In this document: positions 36,729-46,970 of the stretch, piece by piece | Position numbering within the stretch: the stretch's first letter is position 1 | Layout: every line of letters begins with the position of its first letter | Origin: Rhizohabitans arisaemae | Lineage (GTDB): Bacteria; Actinomycetota; Actinomycetes; Streptosporangiales; Streptosporangiaceae | NCBI RefSeq assembly: GCF_025996515.1 | Contig: NZ_BLRH01000014.1 | Coordinates: forward strand, 186,001 to 250,000 | Direction: 5' to 3' | Length of the DNA: 64,000 bases | The notes under the pieces: model-generated | The model's database searches: none | Told to the model about the DNA's origin: nothing | What the model saw: only the letters and a program-made list of their open reading frames with translations | Translations under genes and position numbers: made by a program

Positions 36729-36869
36729 CGATCTACCACAGTCGTCCGAGTGGTCTGTCCAGAATTAGGCGACAAATCGTGATGGGCCTGAGCTATCCGG
36801 GCGGGAATCTCCCCGGTGTCCGGATTCGCTGGCGCGAGCATCCTGGATGACGTGGAAAACTGACTAACC

Positions 36870-38039
36870 GTGGAAGGTTATCTCTGGCTCATCCTGATCG
36901 TCACGCTCGTCGCCGTCCTCGCCGGGGGCTCCCTGCTGCTCCTGAAGCCGGGACGCAAGGCGAAGCCGCCCGTGGCGCCGCCGGAGGAGCGGCCGATCCC
37001 CGGCGCGGAGCGACCCGCCGCACGCGGCGCGGGTGAGGAGGGGGACGGCGCGGCCACCGCGACGCTCCCGCGGCCGATCGCACCCGCCGAAGCCAGACCC
37101 GAGATAGAGATCCCACCACCGTCCGCCGGCCGGATGGTACGGCTGCGCGCCCGGCTCGCCCGCTCGCAGAGCGCCCTCGGCCGCGGGCTGCTCGACCTGC
37201 TCTCCCGGGACGCGCTCGACGACGAGGTCTGGGACGAGATCGAGGACCTGCTCATCACCGCCGACGTCGGGGTGACCCCGACCCAGGCGATGGTCGAGGA
37301 GCTGCGCACCCGGGTCAAGGTTCTCGGCACCCGGACGCCGGAGCAGGTCCGCTCCCTCCTCCGCGAGCAGCTGCTCGTCCTGATCGGGGCCGACATGGAT
37401 CGGACCCTGCACGTGCAGCCGCACGGCGAGCGCCCCGCGGTCGTCCTGGTCGTCGGGGTCAACGGCACCGGAAAGACCACCACCACCGGCAAGCTCGCCC
37501 GGGTCCTGGTGGGAGACGGCCGCAAGGTGGTGCTCGGCGCGGCCGACACCTTCCGCGCCGCCGCCGCCGACCAGCTGCAGACCTGGGGCGACCGGGTCGG
37601 CGCCGAGGTCGTCCGCGGCCCCGAGGGCGGGGATCCCGCGAGCATCGCCTTCGACGCGGTGAGCAAGGGCATCGCCGGGAAAGCCGACACCGTGATCATC
37701 GACACGGCCGGCCGGCTGCACACCAAGACCGGGCTCATGGACGAGCTGGGCAAGGTGAAGCGGGTCGTGGAGAAGAAGGCCACCGTCGACGAGGTCCTGC
37801 TCGTCCTGGACGCCACGACCGGTCAGAACGGCCTCACCCAGGCGCGGGTCTTCGCCGAGGTGGTCGACGTGACCGGAATCGCGTTGACCAAGATGGACGG
37901 TACGGCCAAGGGCGGGATCGTCATCGCGGTCCAGCGCGAGCTCGGCGTCCCGGTCAAACTGGTCGGCCTCGGCGAAGGACCGGACGACCTGGCCCCGTTC
38001 GACCCCGAGGTCTTCGTCGACGCGATCCTCGGCGACTGA
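36870..38039 (+). CDS. ftsY: Signal recognition particle receptor FtsY
   Basis: 389 aa. An N-terminal hydrophobic helix (YLWLILIVTLVAVLAGGSLLLL) anchors it, a Pro/Glu-rich linker leads to the NG domain. G1 is VVGVNGTGKTTTTGKLA, G2 ADTFRAAAADQLQ, G3 IIDTAGRLHTKTG, G4 TKMDGTAKGG. GTG at 36870. Partner of Ffh, encoded in the same window at 61.4 kb. Confidence 0.96.
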   Translation: MEGYLWLILIVTLVAVLAGGSLLLLKPGRKAKPPVAPPEERPIPGAERPAARGAGEEGDGAATATLPRPIAPAEARPEIEIPPPSAGRMVRLRARLARSQSALGRGLLDLLSRDALDDEVWDEIEDLLITADVGVTPTQAMVEELRTRVKVLGTRTPEQVRSLLREQLLVLIGADMDRTLHVQPHGERPAVVLVVGVNGTGKTTTTGKLARVLVGDGRKVVLGAADTFRAAAADQLQTWGDRVGAEVVRGPEGGDPASIAFDAVSKGIAGKADTVIIDTAGRLHTKTGLMDELGKVKRVVEKKATVDEVLLVLDATTGQNGLTQARVFAEVVDVTGIALTKMDGTAKGGIVIAVQRELGVPVKLVGLGEGPDDLAPFDPEVFVDAILGD

Positions 38040-38040
38040 G

Positions 38041-38158
38041 CAATGTTTTCTCAACATTGACCGTGGCGGTTCGTGCCGCGCAAAAACCAGCGCGGCACGA
38101 ACCGCCACGCGCATTCTCGCGCCGCAAACCACGCGGCGCGAGAAGTGCGGACGTAGCG
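38041..38158 (-). repeat. Dispersed palindromic intergenic repeat, copy C (three perfect hairpins)
   Basis: Hairpin 1: CAATGTT/AACATTG (38041-38059). Hairpin 2: a 19-bp perfect stem, 38063-38081 with 38090-38108, beginning GTGGCGGTTCGTGCC. Hairpin 3: TTCTCGCGCCGC (38114-38125) with GCGGCGCGAGAA (38133-38144). The outer right end GGACGTAGC matches copy A inverted. It is the best-preserved copy and lies directly after the ftsY stop, so it could also end ftsY transcription. Confidence 0.75.
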
Positions 38159-38276
38159 CCTTAGGCACCTAAGATCCAGCCGTACTTCCAACCCTGACCT
38201 GGGAACCCACTGGAAAACCTCGGGCCTACCGGCTGTGGTCTTGCCCGGCTCTCTCTTACGGGTCGGCCATGTGCGC

Positions 38277-38389
38277 GCTCGAAACGCCCCCGCGTCTGGA
38301 CTGACGCGGGCGTCGTCGCGCCGGCGGCGACGACTAGGAGGGAAGACGCGGGTTACCGGCGTTTCGAGCCGGCCGAGCGGAGCTCGGCC
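38277..38389 (+). other. Nested palindrome with alternative pairings upstream of amtB
   Basis: An outer stem GCTCGAAACGCC (38277-38288) pairs with GGCGTTTCGAGC (38358-38369). Next inside, CCCGCGTC (38289-38296) can pair either with GACGCGGG at 38303-38310 (6-nt loop) or with an identical GACGCGGG at 38345-38352. GTCGTCGC/GCGACGAC (38312-38334) forms another hairpin, and GGCCGAG/CTCGGCC (38371-38389) follows. The arrangement permits mutually exclusive folds, like a switch RNA. Confidence 0.5.
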
Positions 38390-38616
38390 AAAAGGTACTG
38401 GTCCTTGACGGCGACCTTGCCTAACACGGTCCCCACGTGCGTTGTTGTCACCCCGACCGTGCTTACGGCTGGGCGCCCCTCGATTCCCGGCTCCGGATGA
38501 GCGGTCGGTCAGGTGGTCCGCGAACAACCTTGGACGCCATCTGATGCGGCGCTTGGCCGCTGATGCCGTACACGCATCGAGTCTTGCCGTAAGCCGGGTG
38601 CTCGCTTGGCGGGGCG

Positions 38617-38663
38617 GAAACATCGGTGAAACACGGGGCACCGGAGTTTCACCGCGGCGAAAC
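38617..38663 (+). promoter_or_regulatory. GlnR-like binding boxes upstream of amtB
   Basis: GAAAC-n6-GAAAC (38617-38632) and GTTTCAC-n6-GAAAC (38646-38663) match the actinobacterial GlnR box pattern gTnAC-n6-GaAAC. They lie 119-165 bp upstream of amtB. amtB-glnB-glnD is a known GlnR regulon in Streptomyces, so this is a strong candidate, but inference without binding data. Confidence 0.6.
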
Positions 38664-38781
38664 ATGACGGGACGGGAGCGGAAACGCTCGCGGCGCACGC
38701 TGAGGCCAAGCGCCGCGAAGACCCCTTGTCCGGGCCGCCGGCGCGTACGGAACCGCCCAGACGAAGGGAGGGTCGCGTCGA

Positions 38782-40430
<1,649 letters not shown>

Positions 40431-40433
40431 CCG

Positions 40434-42680
40434 ATGAGGGGGTACGCGGAGGTCCGCCGGGAACGCACCGCTGAGGTGGACCGCTGGCTGACCGGACTGG
40501 TCCGTACGGCGTGCGCGGCCCCCCACCCGGCCGGGGCGCCGGCCCGGCCGGCGGGTGTCGCGCTGCTGGCGGTCGGCAGCCACGGCCGGGGGGAGCCCGC
40601 GCCGGGCAGCGACCTCGACCTGGTGCTGCTCCACGCGGGCCGGGCGGACATCGCGGCCGTCGCGGACCGGCTGTGGTACCCCGTCTGGGACTCGGGGGTC
40701 GGCCTGGACCATTCGGTCCGTACCGCCGACGAGGTCGTCAAGGTCGCCCGGGAGGACCTGAAGGCGATGCTCGGGCTGATCCAGGCGCGGCATGTGGCCG
40801 GTGACGCGGAGCTGACCAAGTCCGTACGGGAGGTCGTGCTCGCCCACTGGCGGGCCGACGCCCAGCACCGGCTCGCCGAGCTCAGGGAGCTCTCCGCCCG
40901 GCGCGCGGAGTCGTCCGGGGAGCTGGCGTTCCTCCTCGAACCCGATCTCCGGGACGCCCGGGGCGGATTGCGGGACTTCCAGGCGATGCAGGCGGTGGCC
41001 GCGGCCTGGGTGGCCTCCGGGGCCGGTCCCCGGGTACGGGAGGCCCACGAGTTCGTCCTCGACGTACGGCACGCGCTGCACACGGTGACCGCGCGCCGCG
41101 GCGACCGGCTCGTGCTGCAGGAGCAGGACGCGGTCGCCGGTGAACTCGGGTTCCTGGACGCCGAGACGCTCATGCGCCGGGTCGCCGAGGCGGGCCGGAC
41201 CGTCGCGCACGCCCTGGACACCACCTGGCGCACGGTGGAGCGGCTGCGCACGGGGTCGGTCCGGCGGGGGAGGCGGCCGCTCGCCGACGGGGTGGTGGAG
41301 CAGGGCGGGGAGGTGGTGCTGGCCCGGGGCTGCGACCCCGCCGCGGACCCGGTCCTGGTGCTTCGGGCGGCGCTCGCCTCCGCGACGAGCGGGCTTCCGC
41401 TCGCCCCTGCGACGCTGTCCACGCTCGCGGCGCGGTCGGCGCCGATGCCCGTGCCCTGGCCGGATCGGGCCAGGGACACCCTCGTCGCGCTGCTGGGCGC
41501 GGGCCGCGCGGCGGTGCCGGTCTGGGAGGAGCTCGACCAGGCCGGGATCCTGGTGCGGCTCCTCCCGGACTGGGAACGGGTCAGGCACCGCCCGCAGCGC
41601 AATCCGGTCCACCGTTTCACCGTGGACCGGCATCTCATCGAGACCGTGGCGGGCGCCGCGTCCTTCACCCGTGACGTGGCCCGGCCGGATCTGCTGCTCG
41701 TCTCGGCGCTCCTGCACGACGTGGGAAAGGGCTGGCCCGGCGACCACTGTGTGACGGGGGCGCGGATCGCGGGCGACGTCGCGACCCGCCTGGGGTTCTC
41801 CCCGGCCGACGCCGAGGTGGTCGCCGCCGTGGTCCGGCATCATCTGCTTCTGCCGGAGACGGCGACGCGCCGCGACCTGTCCGATCCGGTGACGGTGGAG
41901 AAGGTCACCTCGACGGTCGGCACGCGGCAGGTGCTCGATCTGCTCGCGGCGCTGGCCGTGGCGGACGGGCAGGCGACGGGCCCGGCCGCGTGGAACAGCT
42001 GGAAGGCGGGGCTCGTGGCGGAGCTGGTACGGCGGTCGCGCTCGGTGCTGGCGGGCTCGCCGATCCCCCAGCCGCCGCCGCTCACCCCGGAGCAGGCCGC
42101 GCTCGCCCGGCACGGCGGCGGCCGGGTCCGGGTGAGCGGGGACGCGGTGACGGTGGTCGCGCCGGACCGGCCCGGCCTGCTGTGGAGCGTCGCGGGCGTG
42201 CTCGCCTCGCATCGGCTGGTGGTGCGCTCGGCCTCGGCGGCGTCGGCGGGGGGGACCACGGTGATCGAGTTCGCGGTGACCCCCGAGTTCGGCGGCCCGC
42301 CCGATCCGGCGACGCTCGAGGCCGACCTGCGCCGGGTGCTCGCCGGGCGACTTGACATCGGGGAGCGACTCGCTCGACGGTCTCGGTCAATGCGTCCCGC
42401 CCGCATCCCTGTGGCGCCTCCGCGGGTTACGCTGATTGACGACGCCTCGCAGACCGCGACCGTGGTGGAGGTCCGGGTGCACGACCGGCCCGGGCTGTTG
42501 TGGCGTATAGGGAGGGCATTCGGCGAGTCCGGCCTCGACGTGAGGGCGGCTCGGGTGGAGACATTGGGCGCGGAGGCCGTGGACGTCTTCTATGTGGTGG
42601 ATCGTTCCGGTTTGAAACTCACCGATCCCAGGCAGCGGGATCAGGTACGGGAGCGGGTGCTTGAGGCCCTGCAGAGCTAG
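40434..42680 (+). CDS. glnD: [Protein-PII] nucleotidylyltransferase GlnD
   Basis: A 748-aa PII-modifying enzyme. The nucleotidyltransferase motif VGSHGRGEPAPGSDLDLVLL lies near residue 45, the HD domain near 430-445 (LLHDVGKGWPGDH), and two ACT domains at the C-terminus (RPGLLWSVAGVLASHRLVV and RPGLLWRIGRAFGESGLDV). ATG at 40434, 3 bp after glnB, same operon. Actinobacterial homologues adenylylate rather than uridylylate PII. Directly after the stop comes a 16-bp palindrome. Confidence 0.95.
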   Translation: MRGYAEVRRERTAEVDRWLTGLVRTACAAPHPAGAPARPAGVALLAVGSHGRGEPAPGSDLDLVLLHAGRADIAAVADRLWYPVWDSGVGLDHSVRTADEVVKVAREDLKAMLGLIQARHVAGDAELTKSVREVVLAHWRADAQHRLAELRELSARRAESSGELAFLLEPDLRDARGGLRDFQAMQAVAAAWVASGAGPRVREAHEFVLDVRHALHTVTARRGDRLVLQEQDAVAGELGFLDAETLMRRVAEAGRTVAHALDTTWRTVERLRTGSVRRGRRPLADGVVEQGGEVVLARGCDPAADPVLVLRAALASATSGLPLAPATLSTLAARSAPMPVPWPDRARDTLVALLGAGRAAVPVWEELDQAGILVRLLPDWERVRHRPQRNPVHRFTVDRHLIETVAGAASFTRDVARPDLLLVSALLHDVGKGWPGDHCVTGARIAGDVATRLGFSPADAEVVAAVVRHHLLLPETATRRDLSDPVTVEKVTSTVGTRQVLDLLAALAVADGQATGPAAWNSWKAGLVAELVRRSRSVLAGSPIPQPPPLTPEQAALARHGGGRVRVSGDAVTVVAPDRPGLLWSVAGVLASHRLVVRSASAASAGGTTVIEFAVTPEFGGPPDPATLEADLRRVLAGRLDIGERLARRSRSMRPARIPVAPPRVTLIDDASQTATVVEVRVHDRPGLLWRIGRAFGESGLDVRAARVETLGAEAVDVFYVVDRSGLKLTDPRQRDQVRERVLEALQS

Positions 42681-42681
42681 G

Positions 42682-42697
42682 TTTCGGCATGCCGAAA
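42682..42697. promoter_or_regulatory. Perfect 16-bp palindrome after glnD
   Basis: TTTCGGCATGCCGAAA, one base after the glnD stop codon and 168 bp before cvnA. A perfect operator-like palindrome. A hairpin without loop is unlikely to terminate transcription, so a protein-binding site is the better guess. Confidence 0.35.
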
Positions 42698-42748
42698 TGT
42701 ACTAATTTATCCTAGTTTTGTAGCAAAAAAGCAATCTGCTTATCTTGT

Positions 42749-42859
42749 ACCGACATGGTCGGTTATGTTGAAATGTGGCACGCCCATAGGCCACGTACGC
42801 AACAAATGCCCCCAGCTTCGCGTGCCGTGATCCAAGAGCGTCCGGTGAGAGGTTGCGGA
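42749..42859 (+). promoter_or_regulatory. Leader region of the first conservon
   Basis: ACCGAC-ATG-GTCGGT (42749-42763) is an inverted repeat. GTCCGGTGAGAGGTTGCGGA ends at 42859, just before the cvnA start; the 17-nt core (CGGTGAGAGGTTGCGGA) recurs before the other two cvnA genes in this window. Confidence 0.5.
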
Positions 42860-42864
42860 CTCCT

Positions 42865-45606
42865 GTGAACGAACGCTTTCGCGCCCGATTGGCGGTACGG
42901 CATTGGCGGGTGCGATCCCGCATGATCGCGTTGATTCTCGCACCGACTCTCATCGCCGTGGTCCTGGGCGGATTACGCGTTCTCACCTCCGTCAGCAGCG
43001 CCGCCGAATTTCAACGGGTATGGTCCACCTCCACCCTGGTGCGCACTATGACCGACCTCGCCCATGAGCTGGAGCTGGAGCGGGATCTGTCGATCGGCTA
43101 CGTGGCCGCGGGCCGTCCGGCCCGTGGTTTCGGCTCGGTCGGCCTGCAGCAGGCCCGGGTCGACGAGGTCGCGCTGCGGATACGCGCCGAGATCGCGGGT
43201 GTGGAGGGGGAGCGGCTGCAACCTCGGGCGGGGAAGGTGCGGGACCGGCTCGACCGGCTGCTCTCCCTGCGCAAAGAGGTCTTCGAGGGAGGGTTGGTCC
43301 CCTCGGCCATCGGCGACCGGTACGCCGTGGCGATCAACGATGTGCTCGCGCTGCACGGTGAGGCCGGCCAGGGCAGCACCGACGGTCTCATCGTTGCCGG
43401 TGCCAGGGCTCTGCGCGCGCTCGCCGTCGCCAAGTCGGAGCTGTCGAAACAGCGGGGAATTCTCACCTTCTCCCTGCATGCGGGACGCTTTGTCCCTGAA
43501 GCCTGGAAGAACTTCAACAGCGCTCGAGTGCGACACGAGAGTGAAATCGATACTTTTTATGCTGAAACACCCAATAATATCAGAGAACTCTATATTAAAA
43601 CAGTAAACGGGACAAAAGTTAATTTAGTGGCGATTTACTCGGCTTGGGCGGTGGAGCTCGGCGGACGGAATCTTGCCCTGCTCAGCACAACGCCGGCTCG
43701 CCGGCAAAACGCCGACCGGTGGTTCGACGCCGCCTCGGACACGATCAACCGGATCCGGGTGGTGGAAAAGGAACTGGCGGACTCGCTCGTCTCCCGGAGC
43801 CAGCGCCTCCAGGAAGCCGAGCAGCGCGACGCCTGGCTCACCGCCGGACTCATCCTCGCCCTCCTCATCCTCGTCCTGCTGGTCACCCTCGCGATGGCCC
43901 AGACACTGGTCGGCCCGCTCCGGCGGCTCCGGACCGAGGCCTTGGCGATCGCCGGGGCGCGCCTGCCCGAGATGGTGCAGACCCTGCGCGAGTCCGGCGA
44001 CACCGTCGTCGCACCCAAGGTGCGCCCGATCGGCGTCGACAACCGCGACGAGATCGGCGAGGTCGCCCGGGCCTTCGACGAGGTGCACCGCGAAGCCGTA
44101 CGGCTCGCCGCCGACGAGGCCAAACTGCGCGGCAACGTCAACGCCATGTTCGTCAACCTCTCCCGGCGGTCCCAGACCCTGGTGGAGCGTCAGATCGACC
44201 TCATCGACGACCTGGAGCAGGGCGAACAGGACGACGCCCGTCTCGCCAACCTCTTCAAACTCGACCACCTCGCGACACGTATGCGGCGAAACAGCGAGAA
44301 CCTCCTGGTCCTCGCCGGTCAGGAGGCGTCCCGGCGATGGAGTGGCCCGGTCGAACTGGTCGACGTGGTGCGGGCCTCGCTGGCCGAGATCGAGAACTAC
44401 GAACGGGTGGCCCTGCGCATCCGGCCGGACGTCGCCGTCGTCGGGCAGGCCGTCAACGACGTCATCCACCTCTTCGCCGAACTGGTGGAGAACGCGATCT
44501 ACTTCTCGTCCAAGGACACCGAGGTCGAGGTGGGGAGCAACACCATCGAGAGCGGCGGGGTCGCCCTCACGGTCGACGACCTCGGGATCGGCATGAGCGC
44601 CGAGGAACTCGCCGACGCCAACCGCCGACTGGCCGACCCGCCCGTCGTGGACGTCTCGGTGTCGCGGCGAATGGGGCTGTTCGTGGTCGGCCGGCTGGCG
44701 ATGCGGCACGGCATCGGGGTCCGGCTGCAACGGCGCGGAGACGGGAACGGCCTGCGGGCCGTCGTCCTGCTGCCGCCGACGCTGATCACCCGGTCCGATT
44801 CCGTCTTTCCCGCCGACGCCGGCTGGCATCCGGGTGCGGTTGAGATCAACAGCCCCTGGCCGGACGTGGCGCCGCCGGTGTCGGTGCACTACGGGGCGCC
44901 CCCCGCGTTCTCCGGGTTCCGGCACAACGGAGTACGGGATCCGCTGGGGCCGGTCCGGCCCGAGAGTCCCCGGCACGCGTCGGCGTGGCCCTCCGCCGAC
45001 TCCGCGCCCGGATCCACCACCGGCCCGGTGTCCTGGCCGTCCTCCCACGTCTCCGACACCGGCCCCATCCGTACCGGAACAGGCCCGATCCCGTGGCAGC
45101 GCGCGGAAGACGACAACGGTCCGATCCCCGACTTCCGCTCCGGGCCACTCGGACCGGAGGAGTTTCTTCCGATCTTCGCGGCGCTGGAGTCCGACTGGTT
45201 TCAGCGGGCGGACGAACCCGCCGCCCCGCCGGACCCGCCGGTCGAAGAGGACCTGTCCGCCAAGCCCGCCCCGGGGCCGGCCGAGCCCGTGCCCGAGCCG
45301 CCCGGGCCGGAGAAGGAACCGGCCTGGCGTTCCCCGGGCGACGCCGGCTGGGCCGCCGCGACCGCGGCCGTACAGGACACGGCCTTCGGCGGGCTCACCG
45401 CCGCCGGCCTGCCACGCCGGGTACCCAGAGCCAACCTCGTGCCCGGGGCCGCGCCCGAGCCGGGCCAGGCTCCGCCCGTACTCTCCCCTGAACAGGCACG
45501 TTCCCGGCTTTCCGGCTTGCAGCGAGGGGTACTTCGAGGCCGGGCCGAGATTCGCGGCTGGTCGTCACCGTCGTCCGAGGGAGGGGCTCATGGGCGGGCA
45601 GAGTAG
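42865..45606 (+). CDS. cvnA: Conservon sensor kinase CvnA (first locus)
   Basis: 913 aa. TM1 lies at about residues 18-40 (MIALILAPTLIAVVLGGLRVL), an extracytoplasmic helical sensor region to about 325, then TM2 (LTAGLILALLILVLLVTLAMA), a HAMP-like PLRRLRTEALAIAGARL, and a histidine-kinase-like region: LDHLATRMRRNSENLLVLAG (His468), N-box ELVENAIYFS, G-box DLGIGMSAEEL. The tail is Pro/Ser-rich with EEFLPIFAALESDWF and LPRRVPRANLVPG. Start GTG 42865. An AT-rich patch at 43545-43640 is embedded. Often annotated as nitrate/nitrite sensor-like. Confidence 0.9.
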   Translation: MNERFRARLAVRHWRVRSRMIALILAPTLIAVVLGGLRVLTSVSSAAEFQRVWSTSTLVRTMTDLAHELELERDLSIGYVAAGRPARGFGSVGLQQARVDEVALRIRAEIAGVEGERLQPRAGKVRDRLDRLLSLRKEVFEGGLVPSAIGDRYAVAINDVLALHGEAGQGSTDGLIVAGARALRALAVAKSELSKQRGILTFSLHAGRFVPEAWKNFNSARVRHESEIDTFYAETPNNIRELYIKTVNGTKVNLVAIYSAWAVELGGRNLALLSTTPARRQNADRWFDAASDTINRIRVVEKELADSLVSRSQRLQEAEQRDAWLTAGLILALLILVLLVTLAMAQTLVGPLRRLRTEALAIAGARLPEMVQTLRESGDTVVAPKVRPIGVDNRDEIGEVARAFDEVHREAVRLAADEAKLRGNVNAMFVNLSRRSQTLVERQIDLIDDLEQGEQDDARLANLFKLDHLATRMRRNSENLLVLAGQEASRRWSGPVELVDVVRASLAEIENYERVALRIRPDVAVVGQAVNDVIHLFAELVENAIYFSSKDTEVEVGSNTIESGGVALTVDDLGIGMSAEELADANRRLADPPVVDVSVSRRMGLFVVGRLAMRHGIGVRLQRRGDGNGLRAVVLLPPTLITRSDSVFPADAGWHPGAVEINSPWPDVAPPVSVHYGAPPAFSGFRHNGVRDPLGPVRPESPRHASAWPSADSAPGSTTGPVSWPSSHVSDTGPIRTGTGPIPWQRAEDDNGPIPDFRSGPLGPEEFLPIFAALESDWFQRADEPAAPPDPPVEEDLSAKPAPGPAEPVPEPPGPEKEPAWRSPGDAGWAAATAAVQDTAFGGLTAAGLPRRVPRANLVPGAAPEPGQAPPVLSPEQARSRLSGLQRGVLRGRAEIRGWSSPSSEGGAHGRAE

Positions 45607-45615
45607 CGCCAAGGG

Positions 45616-46032
45616 GTGGCTGTGGTAGGACACACCTGGCCGGAGGGGAGCGGCGCGCCGCCGCCCGGTGAACCCCCCGGCAAAATGCGGACCGGTCGAG
45701 ATCGGGTGGTACGGCCCTACGCCGTCACCCGAGGCCGGACCAAAGGCCGACGCAGGCTCGAACTGGAGGCGCTCGTCTCCTCGGTGGCACCGGGCGGCAA
45801 GCAGCAGCGGGTTCTCACCCCCGAGTACCAGGCGATCGTCACGCTCTGCCGGAGCGTCCGGTCGGTGGCCGAGATCTCCGCCCTGATCAGGATGCCGCTC
45901 GGCGTGGTTCGGGTGCTCGTCGGAGACATGGCTGACGAAGGCCTGGTCAAGGTACACGAGCCGGCACTGGCCGAAGGCCCCTCCGAACTCAACCTCCTGG
46001 AAAGGGTCCTCAGCGGCCTCCGCCGCCTCTGA
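45616..46032 (+). CDS. cvnC: Conservon protein CvnC (DUF742), first locus
   Basis: A 138-aa DUF742 protein. VVRPYAVTRGRTKGRRRLEL, then LTPEYQAIVTLCRSVRSVAEI and PLGVVRVLVGDMADEGLV (winged-helix-like), ending LNLLERVLSGLRRL. GTG at 45616. It follows cvnA after 9 bp. Unlike the complete conservons downstream, no CvnB or CvnD accompanies it, so the locus is partial. Confidence 0.88.
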   Translation: MAVVGHTWPEGSGAPPPGEPPGKMRTGRDRVVRPYAVTRGRTKGRRRLELEALVSSVAPGGKQQRVLTPEYQAIVTLCRSVRSVAEISALIRMPLGVVRVLVGDMADEGLVKVHEPALAEGPSELNLLERVLSGLRRL

Positions 46033-46084
46033 CCGCGGGGCTCCCAGGTCCGTGGTGGTGGGTACGGCTGGATGCCGGGTGCCC

Positions 46085-46240
46085 GAGGCGTCGCGTCCGC
46101 ACGTCCCGTGCCGCGCTCTCGGCGGGAAGGCGCGTGGCGGTTCATACCGTGTGAACCGCCACGGTCAAGGTCGGAGAAGACTGTTCTTGCAGGCCGCATC
46201 GTTCCTGGCGGGGTACCGCACGTCCAAGGTTGTCGTCACC
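46085..46240 (+). repeat. Dispersed palindromic intergenic repeat, copy D
   Basis: CGTGGCGGTTCA (46133-46144) pairs with TGAACCGCCACG (46152-46163), followed by CGGTCAA, ACTGTTCTTGC, CCGCACGTCC and TTGTCGTCACCCGG. These blocks occur in the same order in copy A (21965-22040). Confidence 0.65.
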
Positions 46241-46290
46241 CGGACGATTCCTCCCTGAGGAGCACTCACCGGGATAGATGAGAGCTTATG

Positions 46291-46312
46291 ATAAACCGAG
46301 CAGTCGGTTTAT
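46291..46312. promoter_or_regulatory. TetR-type operator
   Basis: ATAAACCGA-GCAG-TCGGTTTAT, a perfect 9-bp inverted repeat with 4-bp spacer, 28 bp upstream of the TetR gene start. It resembles classic autoregulatory TetR operators with ACCG/CGGT half-sites. Confidence 0.65.
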
Positions 46313-46340
46313 TTTTGCGCTCGCCGTATCGGAGGTCATC

Positions 46341-46970
46341 TTGATCCGAACCCTCGACCCTGAGAAACACGCCGCCAAACGGCGCCGGATTCTGGTGGCG
46401 GCCGGTGAGTGCTTCGCCGAGAAGGGGTTCCACGCGACCCGGACCGCGGACATCTGCGCCAAAGCGGGGATCAGCTCGGGGAGTCTGTTCCACTACTTCC
46501 CCAGCAAGCACGCCGTCGTCGTCGCGCTCCTGGAGCAGGAGGGCCGAGAGACCGCGGAGGAGTTCGCCCGGCTGGCCGAGCTGGAGGACCCGCTGGAGGC
46601 ACTGCTTCTCCTGCTCGACCACATCGTCGCACTGGCGGCCGACCCCGAGTACGCCGCCCTCGCCCTGGAGATCTCCGCCCAGGCCAACCGGGACGAGCCC
46701 ATCGCCGACCTGGTCCGGAGGAACGATCGGGAGCTGCGGGAGAGCCTCGCCGGACTGGTGACCCGAATCCTGGCGCGCGGGCAGGTCGACCCCGGCCTCG
46801 ATCCGGCGACCGTCGCCACCTGGCTCGCCGCCCTGATCGACGGGCTGTTCGCACGGGTCGCGGCGGATCCCGGGTTCCTCCCCCTGACGCATGGGCCGGT
46901 GCTCCGGACGCTGGTCACCCGATTTCTGCGCCCGGTCGGCACCGGGAACCCCGGGGGAGGGCGCGGGTGA
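46341..46970 (+). CDS. TetR-family transcriptional regulator
   Basis: 209 aa. HTH region RRILVAAGECFAEKGFHATRT and GISSGSLFHYFPSKHAVVVALL (about residues 13-60), then an all-helical ligand domain. The TTG at 46341 is preceded by GGAGG at 46331-46335; an ATG upstream lies inside the operator region. The stop overlaps the DUF418 gene by 4 bp (GTGA), and the operator at 46291 suggests it represses its own operon. Confidence 0.88.
   Translation: MIRTLDPEKHAAKRRRILVAAGECFAEKGFHATRTADICAKAGISSGSLFHYFPSKHAVVVALLEQEGRETAEEFARLAELEDPLEALLLLLDHIVALAADPEYAALALEISAQANRDEPIADLVRRNDRELRESLAGLVTRILARGQVDPGLDPATVATWLAALIDGLFARVAADPGFLPLTHGPVLRTLVTRFLRPVGTGNPGGGRG

Larger units (their letters stand above)
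38040..38781. other. Gene-free 742-bp interval ftsY-amtB with structured elements
   Basis: No supported gene. It contains three consecutive perfect hairpins (38041-38144), a complex nested palindrome (38277-38389), a fragment of the dispersed repeat tail near 38426-38455, and GlnR-like boxes (38617-38663) before amtB. Confidence 0.6.

Noticed and set aside
43624-45048. 474-aa minus-strand frame over cvnA
   Set aside because: Similar shadow frames occur opposite all cvnA genes because their sense codons have the same bias; no motif.
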